Made by a program: the position numbers and the translations under genes. Below, in pieces: positions 34,036 to 45,349 of a DNA stretch of 64,000 nt. Where the stretch lies: positions 2,497,651 through 2,561,650 of the forward strand of contig JASKMD010000020.1 in the NCBI GenBank assembly GCA_030144725.1, in the 5' to 3' direction. The notes below the pieces were generated by a model that did no database searches, was not told the DNA's origin, and saw nothing but the letters and a program-made list of their open reading frames with translations. Source of the DNA: Haematococcus lacustris. Lineage: Eukaryota; Chlorophyta; Chlorophyceae; Chlamydomonadales; Haematococcaceae. Position 1 is the first letter of the stretch. Every line of letters starts with the position of its first letter.

Positions 34036-35494
34036 CGGTTCAGTTGTGCACGGCTGGTGCATGGAGGTCAGCAGCAGCATACCTGCAGCGCCACCAAGCC
34101 CGCCCAGCAGCCCTCCGGCCCCGCCAAGGCTTCCCAGCAGGTCTGCGAAAGGAAACCCAGCGCCTCCTGCTGCCGCTCCTGCTGCTCCAGCGCCACGTCC
34201 TGCCCGGCGTCCCCCTGCCCCTCCTGACCTGGCCCCTGATCCACTGGCCCCCGCGCCCGTGGCTGCTGTGCCCATCCTGCCCAGCTTCGCCTGCTCCTCC
34301 ACAGTCTTCTTCGTTTGCTGCATCAGGCCACGCAGGGCCGAGGACTTGACTGCCTCAGCCTGCATGTCATCTTGTAAAGCCCCGCCGGCCTCTTGGCTGT
34401 TAGGCCTTGGGGAGCTGCTGGAGGGGCCCTGGTCTGCCTGGGCCTGCTCGCGCAGCTGTTGGGCTAAAGCCTGCAGGTCCATGCCACCAGGGCCGGACAT
34501 GTCCTGCAGCAGCAGGTCTGTCAGGCTCTGGAGCTGGCCCATATCGACGCTGTCATCTGCAGCTGGGCTGTCAGGTGAGTCGTCGCCTGCGTGCATGTCG
34601 CCATAGGCAATGAGAGGTGGAGGTGAAGGCAAGGGTGAGGTGGGAGCAGGGGGGGAAAGGGGGAGGGGGAGGGGACAGGCTGTTCACGAGCATCCCAGCT
34701 GGAAGTATATCTACCCTTGACAGGCAAGCTCTGCCCAGGAGTATGGCAGCTGAGTGAACGCTTGATGTGCCTGTGGGTGTGCCTTTCCCGGCTTAGCACG
34801 TCCCAAATGCAAACGTTAGAAGCAGCAATCACAAGCAAGTGTGAGCACAATTGTGAACTCAAGCAAGTTCTATCTCCAAGGCCCCTCACCCAGCTTTGCC
34901 TCTTGCACCATCTTCAGCAGCTCATCTGCCAGCTGCTGGATGTTGGCCGGCAGTTTGACTGCTGTATCGCTCGCTCGGGCACCGGGGCCAGACCCCACAG
35001 CTTGCTGGCTGCAAGGTCTCTGCTCGCCTGCTCCCTGGCTGCTGGTATCCTTCACCACGGGTGCCACTGCCGCAGCAGTGCCCTTCGCCTTGGCTGTTCT
35101 GCTGGGCAGCTTGGGCCCAAGGCCAGCTCCTGACAGCCCACTGGGTTGATGTTTTGCTGGTGCACCTGTTTTGCTCGCTGGCTGGGTAACTGCTTTGACT
35201 GCACTAGCAGCTGCCTCCTGCTGGGCAAAAGCTGCATCAGGCTTTGCGTGTGTCCCCTCTTGGGCTGATGGCAGGGACCTAAGAGCATGGGGCACACAGA
35301 GTGGTCAAGGCCGCTCAGCGTATGCTGTCCGTGCTGCGGCGGCTCACTGCTGCGGCGCCGAGACTGCGGGAGCGGCCTCAAAATCCGCAAGGGCCTCTGC
35401 ATTTCACAAAGTCGTTACTGCTGTGTCATGTGTCATGTTCGCAGGCTGATGCGTCGATGCACCGACCTTGCAGCAGGTCGTCAAGGTCCGACAT
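32035..35494 (-). CDS. PEX19, peroxisomal membrane protein import receptor (480 aa)
   Basis: PEX19 is the cytosolic chaperone and receptor that delivers peroxisomal membrane proteins to PEX3. Eight exons join in perfect phase: 35494-35467, 35396-35348, 35278-34890, 34586-34083, 33282-33203, 32820-32650, 32453-32354 and 32156-32035 (TAG). The N-terminus MSDLDDLLQEALADFE matches the PEX3-binding start of the family. The core has FMVDFIMQNLLSKDVLYGPLK, EIRDKYPPWL, YRLQLEAIEQVCCHYE and QQHGDPPKAIVDEI, all diagnostic. The protein ends KECCIM, a CaaX farnesylation box. At about 480 residues it is longer than typical PEX19 (about 250-300); the extra length is in Ala/Gly/Ser-rich linkers from exons 3 and 4. 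Introns carry a TCTGTA array and a CA repeat. Identification is secure. Confidence 0.93.
32871..32940. repeat. (TCTGTR)n hexanucleotide repeat
   Basis: About 11 units alternating TCTGTG and TCTGTA in the PEX19 intron between exons 5 and 6. Confidence 0.9.
34003..34032. repeat. (CA)n dinucleotide repeat
   Basis: About 14 CA units in the PEX19 intron between exons 4 and 5. Confidence 0.9.
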
Positions 35495-36074
35495 CAGGGC
35501 GACAGGGCAAAGCGGTGTACTGAAAGCCTTGCTTGGAGCACAACGGTAAAAAGGGTTGGCGCTGGGGGCGGCTCAACAAGTCCAAAGAGTGTAGGACTCC
35601 CTTGCCACTAGCTCATCAGGAATGCTACAGTGACTCCGCTTTAGGGCGGCATGGTTCTTCATGGAGCACGCCGCAGTGTTCACCGCTGGTTCCGGCGCCG
35701 GTACTGACTACTTTGGTCAGGGGTAGTGCAGGTCACTCACGAGCTGTTGCATTTGAGACTGGCTCCTGTACCAGGCAACCTGCACTGCCCCTAACTATTG
35801 CCAGCCCACATGGCAAGATGTGATGGCAAGCTAGAGGTAGTAATGGCAAGCTGACTGGCTGCAGAAATGGGGGAAAGGGTGGATAGAGTGGTCGCTTGAG
35901 TGGTAGGGGTGATGGGTGAGAGCCCAGAGACGGCGGCGGCCAAGGTCCATAGCATCAAGGGCTGCCATGCAAACTAGGCTCCAGAGGGAAGGAGGGAAGG
36001 TAGGGGTGGGGGGGATGAGGCACCATAGGGAGGATCGGTGAATTTGGGTGCCGAGGCTGAGGGGGAGCTATTTC
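35495..36074. other. PEX19 upstream region, no gene recognised
   Basis: G-rich and without a conserved frame. The PEX19 promoter should lie just above 35494; no TATA motif is evident. Confidence 0.45.
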
Positions 36075-36282
36075 CTAATGGCGAGAGGGGACGCAAGGGC
36101 AAGACCAGGGGGTGGTGCGGAACTCATCCACAGTCACCACCTTGCCTAGCACCCTGTTTGTTGGCCTGCCGCTGTTGGGCCTCTCCACCACCTTGCGGCA
36201 GGCCTGCTGCACAGCCTTGGCCCCCCACCCATCCCGGGTGCCAATGCCTGCGTTGCCGAAGAACAGTTGCCAAAGAACAGGC
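36075..36282 (-). pseudogene. Fanzor fragment B, cut by the GGGGGC array
   Basis: Reading down from 36282 on the minus strand: LFFGNAGIG, then DGWGAKAVQQACRKVVERP, then GKVVTVDEFRTT. This is the Fanzor segment just before and through RuvC-II, with the catalytic Asp-Glu pair intact. It lines up with VVFFGAAAIG and KVVCRP in the copy at 50.3-52.0 kb. Upstream, where the rest of the nuclease should be, the (GGGGGC)n array begins within a few codons. Downstream of RuvC-II the similarity stops. A short CTGTTCTT(T/C)GGCAAC duplication sits at the array boundary. Confidence 0.75.
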
Positions 36283-38178
36283 GGGGGCGGGGGCGGGGGC
36301 GGGGGCGGGGGCGGGGGCGGGGGCGGGGGCGGGGGCGGGGGCGGGGGCGGGGGCGGGGGCGGGGGCGGGGGCGGGGGCGGGGGCGGGGGCGGGGGCGGGG
36401 GCGGGGGCGGGGGCGGGGGCGGGGGCGGGGGCGGGGGCGGGGGCGGGGGCGGGGGCGGGGGCGGGGGCGGGGGCGGGGGCGGGGGCGGGGGCGGGGGCGG
36501 GGGCGGGGGCGGGGGCGGGGGCGGGGGCGGGGGCGGGGGCGGGGGCGGGGGCGGGGGCGGGGGCGGGGGCGGGGGCGGGGGCGGGGGCGGGGGCGGGGGC
36601 GGGGGCGGGGGCGGGGGCGGGGGCGGGGGCGGGGGCGGGGGCGGGGGCGGGGGCGGGGGCGGGGGCGGGGGCGGGGGCGGGGGCGGGGGCGGGGGCGGGG
36701 GCGGGGGCGGGGGCGGGGGCGGGGGCGGGGGCGGGGGCGGGGGCGGGGGCGGGGGCGGGGGCGGGGGCGGGGGCGGGGGCGGGGGCGGGGGCGGGGGCGG
36801 GGGCGGGGGCGGGGGCGGGGGCGGGGGCGGGGGCGGGGGCGGGGGCGGGGGCGGGGGCGGGGGCGGGGGCGGGGGCGGGGGCGGGGGCGGGGGCGGGGGC
36901 GGGGGCGGGGGCGGGGGCGGGGGCGGGGGCGGGGGCGGGGGCGGGGGCGGGGGCGGGGGCGGGGGCGGGGGCGGGGGCGGGGGCGGGGGCGGGGGCGGGG
37001 GCGGGGGCGGGGGCGGGGGCGGGGGCGGGGGCGGGGGCGGGGGCGGGGGCGGGGGCGGGGGCGGGGGCGGGGGCGGGGGCGGGGGCGGGGGCGGGGGCGG
37101 GGGCGGGGGCGGGGGCGGGGGCGGGGGCGGGGGCGGGGGCGGGGGCGGGGGCGGGGGCGGGGGCGGGGGCGGGGGCGGGGGCGGGGGCGGGGGCGGGGGC
37201 GGGGGCGGGGGCGGGGGCGGGGGCGGGGGCGGGGGCGGGGGCGGGGGCGGGGGCGGGGGCGGGGGCGGGGGCGGGGGCGGGGGCGGGGGCGGGGGCGGGG
37301 GCGGGGGCGGGGGCGGGGGCGGGGGCGGGGGCGGGGGCGGGGGCGGGGGCGGGGGCGGGGGCGGGGGCGGGGGCGGGGGCGGGGGCGGGGGCGGGGGCGG
37401 GGGCGGGGGCGGGGGCGGGGGCGGGGGCGGGGGCGGGGGCGGGGGCGGGGGCGGGGGCGGGGGCGGGGGCGGGGGCGGGGGCGGGGGCGGGGGCGGGGGC
37501 GGGGGCGGGGGCGGGGGCGGGGGCGGGGGCGGGGGCGGGGGCGGGGGCGGGGGCGGGGGCGGGGGCGGGGGCGGGGGCGGGGGCGGGGGCGGGGGCGGGG
37601 GCGGGGGCGGGGGCGGGGGCGGGGGCGGGGGCGGGGGCGGGGGCGGGGGCGGGGGCGGGGGCGGGGGCGGGGGCGGGGGCGGGGGCGGGGGCGGGGGCGG
37701 GGGCGGGGGCGGGGGCGGGGGCGGGGGCGGGGGCGGGGGCGGGGGCGGGGGCGGGGGCGGGGGCGGGGGCGGGGGCGGGGGCGGGGGCGGGGGCGGGGGC
37801 GGGGGCGGGGGCGGGGGCGGGGGCGGGGGCGGGGGCGGGGGCGGGGGCGGGGGCGGGGGCGGGGGCGGGGGCGGGGGCGGGGGCGGGGGCGGGGGCGGGG
37901 GCGGGGGCGGGGGCGGGGGCGGGGGCGGGGGCGGGGGCGGGGGCGGGGGCGGGGGCGGGGGCGGGGGCGGGGGCGGGGGCGGGGGCGGGGGCGGGGGCGG
38001 GGGCGGGGGCGGGGGCGGGGGCGGGGGCGGGGGCGGGGGCGGGGGCGGGGGCGGGGGCGGGGGCGGGGGCGGGGGCGGGGGCGGGGGCGGGGGCGGGGGC
38101 GGGGGCGGGGGCGGGGGCGGGGGCGGGGGCGGGGGCGGGGGCGGGGGCGGGGGCGGGGGCGGGGGCGGGGGCGGGGGC
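36283..38178. repeat. perfect (GGGGGC)n array, about 316 units
   Basis: The array runs for 1,896 bp with no visible interruption. It has strong G-quadruplex potential on the plus strand and is GC-only, with no stop codon in any frame, so all six frames are open (poly-Gly, Gly-Ala, Gly-Arg, Pro, Pro-Ala, Pro-Arg). It ends in a short GGCCGGGCGGCCGGG transition. None of the 690-760-codon frames is taken as a gene. The true length in the organism may differ because such arrays assemble poorly. Confidence 0.97.
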
Positions 38179-39304
38179 CGGGCGGCCGGGCTGCCCACAT
38201 CGGGCTAGCCTTGCGGCCCGGCCGACTTCGATGCAAGCCCCATAAGCCAGCTGTCTGGACACCATCAAGTCAGCCGGTACCAACTGACAGGAATCCTATC
38301 CATGTTAGTCAATACGACGCCGCATCCCAGGCACGTGCTTTTGACTTTGCGTTCTTTCACTTTTGCATTCTTGCATTCTCGCATGAAATGGATGAATTTT
38401 CATTGCAAGACTTGAATCGGCTGTGCCTGCGGCTGTGTGTCTGCTATGGTAGTGCGCTGCCTCTTCTTATAGGGATTGTAGAGGGGCACAGGAACTACCT
38501 GACCCAGCGAGAAGGATGCGGGATGCTAGTGACGGACGAGGCCACGAGGGTATAGGCTATAGGCTATAGGCTATATATAGGCTACCTCTTAAATCATGCC
38601 AGACAACAAATTAAATGCAAACAAACAAAACCGATAATTCAAAGTATTTGTGATGGCTTGACAATGATGGTTCTATGACCGGGACGTCTTAGCCGCGCTG
38701 AACAACCGCCGCTGTGCAGTCGGCCCAGGCTCACGCCCCACTGAGCTGTGCTACTGGGATGGCCGCCCAGCCATGCCAAAGCCAGGCCGGCCAGGCCAGG
38801 TGTGGGTGTACTTGCGTGACAAGGCCCTGCTGCGTAAGTGGCGGCGCAAGTGGCGGCGATAGCCAGCTAAAGCAAGACAATCCAAGAAACCAAGATACCA
38901 AACCCCTCACAAAGGGGATGTGTGTGAGTAAGAGCTATAGAGTAGTGTAGAGCTCTTGCTAGTAGTAGCCTGGAGGCACACACACCAGAAGGCTGAGCTG
39001 GAGTGGGCAGTAGGCACACCGTCGGTAGCCTTTACAATAATGATCTCGCAGCCTGTGTTTGATTACAACTCATGCTTTATTTTGGTGTTGTATGAGGGCT
39101 GTAGGGATCAAAATCTCGATGTTTCATGGGATCTATTTAACTTTCATGGGACGCGGTACGGCAGCAAACGCATTTTGGTGTGACTCGATGACTAGCATTT
39201 GATGTTTTGCGGCGGTGTAGTTACATGTAGAGCTGCGCACTTTCAGCCTCTTTGCCGCCTGCCTGTATCTTGGCCCCGGCTGGCTCTGGCTAGCTGCAGC
39301 CCGC
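38179..39304. other. intergenic; short tandem and inverted repeats
   Basis: Holds a TATAGGC tandem repeat at about 38550-38580. One arm (38517-38550) of a perfect 34-bp inverted repeat pairs with 39408-39441 inside the next gene. Ends with the putative promoter of the ICME-like gene. No gene was recognised. Confidence 0.5.
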
Positions 39305-42300
39305 ATGATGGCTGGGCCTGTTGTCGTAGCCGAGTGCGACGGTCTTGCGACGCTCCAGCATCAGCCGAGGCCTCAACACCAGAAGCATATGCCGGCACCG
39401 ACTCCGACCCTCGTGGCCTCGTCCGTCACTAGCATCCCGCAGCCACACAAGGTGTTCCGGAGGAAGTATAGACAGGCAATGTCGTGGGATAGCTTAGGGC
39501 ACCTCGCCAAAGCTGCCTTGGCCTCTGCGCCCACCACGCCGTGGTCCGCGGTCAAGTGGGTGTTCGCGCGCCTGACACTGATGCTGCGCTTGACGGGAGT
39601 TTTGCTGAGCTACTTGGGCCTCGGTAGGTGCGCCCGCCTGCTTAGTGTGCCGCTCGCCTGAACTGTTGCCCTGCTGTTACCCCCCGCCCTGACCCTGGCT
39701 GGTGGCAGGGTACCATTGGGCCATTGACTTCTGGCGCTTCGTAGCTTACACCATGCTTCTGCTGCCCGGCTTTTTGCCAATGATTGTGTTCTACTTCTTC
39801 TCCCCGCGCGTCATTCGTAACGTGGCGTACGGAAGTGGGGTGGGTGGACTCTGGCTCCTGTCTCCTGTCACAGTACAGTAGGAGACAGGGGGCAGGGTCA
39901 AGGGAGGGTCAGAGGAGGGTCTAGGGAGGGTCTAGGGAGGGTCTGGGCAGGGTCAGGGGAGGGTCAGGGGAGGGTCAGGGGTGGGTCAGGCGAGGTAGGG
40001 TGCTCCTTCACACCATGGGCCACATTGTCACCTGCATGCATGCAGCCTCGACAAACGCTGGATTGGTACCTACCCAGGCATGGCAAGCCTTGCCAGCGGT
40101 ACCCAGTGGTCATCTATGTGACAGGTAAGTTGAACAGGACACCGTGGCGCATTGGTTCTCACATTCTTGATATCTCCATGGTTCCCTGCTTGAGTTTGGG
40201 GAAACCTCCAATCTCAACCTAGGTAGCTGACTCATTCATACCCTCACTTATATCAAGACACTCCTATCCAGCCTCACTGAACCCCTACAGTAAGCAAGCG
40301 TATAGTTATTCAGAGATGCTTGGTGCAGGACTCTTTCCACCTGCCAATAGCGACTGGGAGCAGCTCTGCGTGTTCCTGGCCAGAAGGGCTCAGGCTGCAA
40401 TAGCAGCAGCCCAGCAGCAGGCTCCTCTGGCAGCAGCAGCCCAGCAGCAGGCCCCTCTGGCAGCAGCAGCCCAGCAGCAGCCCAGCAGCAGGCTACTCTG
40501 GCAGCAGCAGCAGCAACTAACACCCACCAGCTGACATAGGCAAGGCCTGGCTGACAAGCGGGTGATCAGGTTTGACCCAGCACCACAGATGGGTATGGGG
40601 TTGGACCCGGGCGCCATCCAGGCAGTCAGCGCAGCCTCAGGTGTGGGATGAGGATGGCATACTGGCCAGCTTTACCTGGCTTACCAGGGTTCACAGGAAC
40701 TCAGGCGACAGTATGAGGATGAGGACGGCCTGCATGTCATCTGGTCTCTAGGCCTTATCATGGGTGCCCACAACCCCTAGCCTGCTCCTGCCCTCCTGTC
40801 CCTGACCGTAGGGCCCAGGCGACAGCATGAGGATGTATGAGTATGAGGATGTATGACAGTATGACAAGCATGAGGATGTGTGAGGATGATTGCAACAGCA
40901 GGGCCATGAGGCGAGGGTGGCTCTGTCCATCTGGTTTGTACGGGTGTATAACGAATTGTGGTTTTCCCCGTAACGGAAAAGGATAGTGCTAAGAAGGTTA
41001 GGCCAGCTCCTGGCTGCAGGGGGGGCCTGGTCCATTGGTTACAAGGCCTGGGGGGCAATCCTTGCGGAGCGCCTGAGCGCCGCGGGCGCGCTGGTGGCCA
41101 CCATTGACTACCGCAACTTCCCGCAGGTGGGCATGTGGCCTGGGCCAAGGTGGGGTCCAGCAGCGGCAGCAGTAGCGGCAGCAGCAGCGGCAGCAGTGGC
41201 AGCGGCAGTAGCAGCGGCAGTGGCAGCAGCAGCGCAAGCCAGCAGGTTCCCAATTGCAGAGTAGGCCACATGTCATTGCTCCCCTCACTCCAGCTTTCAG
41301 CTCTCAACCCCGCATGCACAGTGCTCCCGGCATGCACCTCGTACTACTGAATCACAGTCATTGCTGCTGAAGTGCAGGGCAACGCTCTGGACATGCTGCA
41401 AGATGTGAACACAGGCATCAGCTGGATCTGCAGCCAGGTGAAGAGGTGCCACCCAGCAGCACTGCCATGAGGGCAAGGGCGCGGACAAAGCATGAACACA
41501 CTGATGCCACCCAGCTGCACTGCACTTGTTTAGGGAAAGGCTCGACTGGACAAACGCAGTCAGGGCCTGACCGAAGAGCAAGAATCAAAAGTGACTTACC
41601 TTTGACTCAAATACACCTAGACACTCTGATGGCCTGACTGACCTTGATCTCCTTACTCCAACAAGGTGCCATCCAGCAGCACTGCCATGAGAGCAATGGC
41701 ATGGACTAAGTGTCGCCACATTGCTGTCTGCTGTCTGGAGGTGAGCGGCTGGTTCTGCACCCAGCTCTGCCATGTTGTGTCACGGCTGCAGTGTGGACTG
41801 TATGGAGGGGACCCTGGCAACGTCGTGCTGGTGGGGCAGAGTGCAGGCGGTCACCTGGCAACCCTGGCCCTCATGCGTCAGGTGAGTGCTGGCCTCCCTG
41901 CCACGCTGTTCTTGGGCCTTTGTATCACCGAGAGACTGTGCCACAGCAGTAGGCAGTAGAGGGCTCTCAGCCCAGCACCCTCCGCCATGGGTGTGAGGGC
42001 CCCTGTTGAAGCCGTGGTGGTAGCCTGGTGCAGCCTGCGGAGGATAGAGGGACATCCTATGCCAGCAGAGCAATGGAAGGCAGGAGGGCTGAGGAGGGGA
42101 GCTGTGTTACCCTGACAGCATGGGCGTCTGGGAGCGTTGTGACACATGCATGCTCTTGCATCGGCACAGCGCAGTGTGGTGCGCTGGCTTTCAAGCCATC
42201 AGCACACGCTGGGCTTGAGTCACACCACAAGCTCACTCTTAAGGCCAATACGCAATGTTTTTGCCACTGATTAGTCGCACCCACGACCGCATCCTTGAGG

Positions 42301-44854
42301 TCCGTCTTGAACCCCAGGCTGCATTAGTAGGTTTCCCTCCATGCATGGCCCTTGGGGATGTGACAGCTGAAGGGCCGCACCTGCAACCAGGAGTGCCAAG
42401 TTTCAACGAGGCTGGCTGGCAAAAGCTGGTTTCGCCCGCACTTCCTGCAGCAGCAGGCATAAGCCACCATGGCCTATAGGCCTGCAGCCACCGCCACACC
42501 CTGCACATTGCCGCACTGAGCAATGATTGAGTTCTACCGTTGTAAATGTCAGCCTGGTTTGGCTAGAGCTGAGGTCTATGCGGCTTTTCTTTGTAGAAGT
42601 GGCTCAAGTAGCAACACTACTGCAGGGACTAGTCAGCAGGGCAAGCAGGGCAAGAACTTCTGTAGTGGCACTGCAGAGACCTGCTAAGGACAGGGACTAG
42701 ATTCAGGCTTTTTAAGATGAAGGGGACTACAGGGGTAGGGGTCGGGCTACAGGGGTAGGGGTAGGGGTCGAGGGGTAGGGGTCAGGCTGGCATGCAGCAG
42801 GCAAGGTCGACCCCAGAGCGACTACAGGCACACAGACTGGAATACTGCCAGCCGGGTATGGCTGCTGAGCCTGGAGCTGAGTCCTGTGTGTCTTCCCTGA
42901 TCTCTGGACTGAGGATTGAGGGGTCCAGGAGCATGGCTCCAGTGGGTACATGAGGCTCAGGTAGGCTCAGGTAGGCTCAGGTAGGCTCAGGTAGGCACAT
43001 CAAGCACAGTGAGCTCACTGAGGCACCGGGGTCCAGCAGGAGTCACAAGCAGGCAGTGTAGTACAGCGGGTGTGTGGCTCCAGTGAGGACCACTAGGCAC
43101 ACAAGGCAGTTGAGACCTGAAGGGGAGACGTCAGCGGAGTCATCAGCGGAGACAGCTTACAGTGCGGCGTAGCGGAGGAGACAAATGGCGTTCAGTGGCG
43201 TAAAACGGCGTACTTAGCAGCCTGGCAGACAGACCAGCTGTGCCTGGCGTGTCTCCCTAAGCAGTATACTCAACCCCTCAAGGGCTATTACAGACACATA
43301 GTGCGGGACCAGGCTACAGCAGCAACCTACTAAGGGACATCAAGGGACTAGGGGACTGCAAGACGAAGCGCAGGCATACCAGGGGAGTGGGTCAGCTGAC
43401 CTAGCACCTGCTGTGCTGCCCTGTACTGCGTGGGCCCTGCAGGCAGAGCAGAGGGCCAGTGGCGTGAGCACGGAGCAGGGGTGGCCGGCCTGGGACCCCA
43501 CCAATGTGCGCGCCTTCATTTGTGTCAGCGGGGCATACGACATGGCGGGCCTGGCAGACCACCTGCGCAACAGAGGACTGTACCGTGACGTGTTTGCGCA
43601 GGTGTGAGCTGGGCAGCCGTGACGCTGCTGTCACACGGCCTCCAGCACACCAGGTCTAGGGGGCCTTTCCTCACTCCTCACACCTCAGGACCCCTCAGGG
43701 CAAGGGCCTCACTCCTCACACATCAGGACCCCTCAAGGCAAGGGCCTCACTCCTCACACATCAGGACCCCTGAAGGCAAGGGCCTCACTCCTCACACATC
43801 AGGACCCCTCAGGGCAAGGGCCTCACTCCTCACACCTTAGGACCCCTCAGGGCAAGGACCTCCCTCCTCAGCAAGTGTTCATGCTCAGTGCTGCGCCGTT
43901 ACCGCTGCCCATGCAACTCCACTGCCCTGCTGTGCCATGCAGGTTCTGGCATGGAGGGGGGCGCCATCCATGGCCCAGCTCTCCCCCTTGCGTGTGGCCC
44001 GCAGCTGGGCCAGTGCTGCCAGCCCCGCTGCGTTTATGCCGTCTGTAATGCTGGTGCATGGCACGGCGGATAAGAGTGTACCATGCAGCCAAGCCAGGGC
44101 GCTGCATGAGGCGTTGGTGCAGGCGGGTGTGGACAGCACTTGCAGGTGGGCTGGGCATGGCTGCGGTGGAGAGGGGCAGGGGCACCTTTGACGTGAAACC
44201 CTTGTCCTCCCATCCTTACGCCATGCACAGCACGTGGACATAAGGGACTGAAAACTAGGGACTGGCGGCTTGTTCTAACCTGGGAGATTAGCTCTGAAAC
44301 TAAGCATAGCCCTAATACAACCCTTAATACAACCCACCATCCTTGCGCTGTGCACAGCAGCTGTAGCCAACAGAGACATCCAGAGACACCCAGAGTTCAG
44401 TCTTAGCAAATGAGGGTCACACCTGTCCTTCCTTCAGTACAGGCCTACTTAGAACAGGCGACATGCTTGCCACAAGGCAGACTACTGTCACCTGCTCCCT
44501 GGCCTGCATGCAATATGCATAACAGAGGCGTTGAAGGCGCCAGCTGGGGCTGAGCTCGAGCATGTGCTTGGTCTGCCGGCTATGGGAGCTGCAAGGATCC
44601 CCTTGTGTCCTGCATGGCATGGCGTTTTCTTGCCTGCATGCAGGCTGGTGAAGCGTGCCACGCACACCCTGTTCCTGCTGGAGGGCCCAATGCTGGGCGG
44701 CAAGGACCCTCTGATGGAGTTGATGTTGCCTGTCATCTTTGGCCAGCCAAGAGGCCAGGAAGGCAGCGAGGCTGGGCCACTACTGCCCACCCTGTACCGC
44801 CAGCTGTGCCCGGCTGTGCTGTGCACCTTGGCTGGGCTGGTCTGCCCATTTTGA
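39305..44854 (+). CDS. isoprenylcysteine alpha-carbonyl methylesterase-like alpha/beta hydrolase (452 aa)
   Basis: ICME removes the methyl ester from prenylated C-terminal cysteines at endomembranes. Nine exons join in phase: 39305-39623, 39709-39839, 40046-40124, 41020-41126, 41378-41437, 41792-41881, 43443-43601, 43943-44145 and 44644-44854 (TGA). Exon 2 encodes membrane-type hydrophobic sequence ([18 protein letters not shown]). Hydrolase motifs follow: LDWYLPR, the oxyanion-loop [21 protein letters not shown], nucleophile [20 protein letters not shown] and NRGLYRDVF. The acid is in [11 protein letters not shown] and the catalytic histidine in ATHTLFL, with GGKDPL after it, as in plant ICMEs. 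The start ATG is a choice; the first ~50 residues are not conserved and overlap a dispersed 34-bp repeat. Introns hold a Fanzor fragment and several minisatellites. Confidence 0.88.
39890..39995. repeat. G-rich GGGAGGGTC(T/A) minisatellite in ICME intron 2
   Basis: About eight units of 11-12 bp (AGGGAGGGTCT and AGGGGAGGGTC variants) just after exon 2. Confidence 0.85.
40375..40700 (+). pseudogene. Fanzor fragment C in an ICME intron
   Basis: It begins with Ala/Gln-rich CAGCAG sequence (also found upstream of RuvC-I in the other copies), then has [22 protein letters not shown]. That is the RuvC-I strand with its catalytic aspartate and, unlike copies A and D, an intact CAG codon after GAI. 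Similarity fades after 40700 and no RuvC-II or RuvC-III follows. It lies in the intron between ICME exons 3 and 4, in the same orientation as the gene. Confidence 0.7.
42953..42994. repeat. 10-bp tandem repeat AGGCTCAGGT
   Basis: Four to five units in the intron between ICME exons 6 and 7. Confidence 0.85.
43663..43865. repeat. 38-bp minisatellite, about five units
   Basis: The unit contains CCTCACTCCTCACACATCAG and GACCCCTCAGGGCAAGGG; ACTCCTCA starts recur at 43673, 43711, 43749 and 43787. It lies in the intron between ICME exons 7 and 8. Confidence 0.9.
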
Positions 44855-45129
44855 TGTGTGATGTCGTAACAACTAGGGATGCGCTCAAGGCGCCGTCGTC
44901 GCCCATTGGTGCCATTTATTCAGATGTTGTGGTGCTGCTGGTAATAATGGTGGTGCTGGTGCTGGCCGTGGAGATGGTGCTGGTGGTGGTGGTGGTTGTA
45001 GTGGTAATGGTGGTATCTTCGAGGCCAGCATGGTCCCCGAATGTGGTGATCAATGAGCTGCTAATCATTCTGCATGAAGCACAGCAAGTACATAAACGCT
45101 GGTGGGCGTTGCGCATGCCCCTAAATCAG
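44855..45129. other. ICME 3' region
   Basis: A GGTGGTGGT-like GTG trinucleotide stretch lies at about 44930-45010. No gene was recognised. Confidence 0.45.
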
Positions 45130-45266
45130 GCCAACAAAACTCATTCAACAAGGAACAACATGTTGGGCTGTGGGTAATCTCACTCAGCTACTACAAACCA
45201 GTTGTAGCATCCTCGGTCGCACCCTCGATGGACACAAACCCCAAGTCGATGGCACGTTCCTGCACC
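45130..45266 (-). mobile_element. fragment of the palindromic MITE-like element
   Basis: In reverse orientation it carries the core (CCAACAAAACTCATTCAAC, AAGGAACAACATGTTG), CTGTGGGTAATCTCACT and the GATGCTACAAC..GGTTTGTAGTAGC-type arm. All match 49635-49960. It lies just upstream of Fanzor fragment D. Confidence 0.75.
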
Positions 45267-45349
45267 ACTGTCATACTGTAACAGGGTCTTCACGGCAGGC
45301 AAGCTGGTCTACAAAGGGTGTGGGGTAGATAGGTAGATCCTCACTAACA

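Noticed and set aside
38284..38330. Similarity of ACGACGCCGC(A/G)TC sequences at 38.3 and 53.8 kb as a repeat family
   Set aside because: The match covers only about 15 bases plus scattered positions; could be chance.
36038..38555. Six open frames of about 690-760 codons
   Set aside because: They are translations of the GGGGGC array, which lacks stops in every frame; nothing outside the array is conserved in a joined way.
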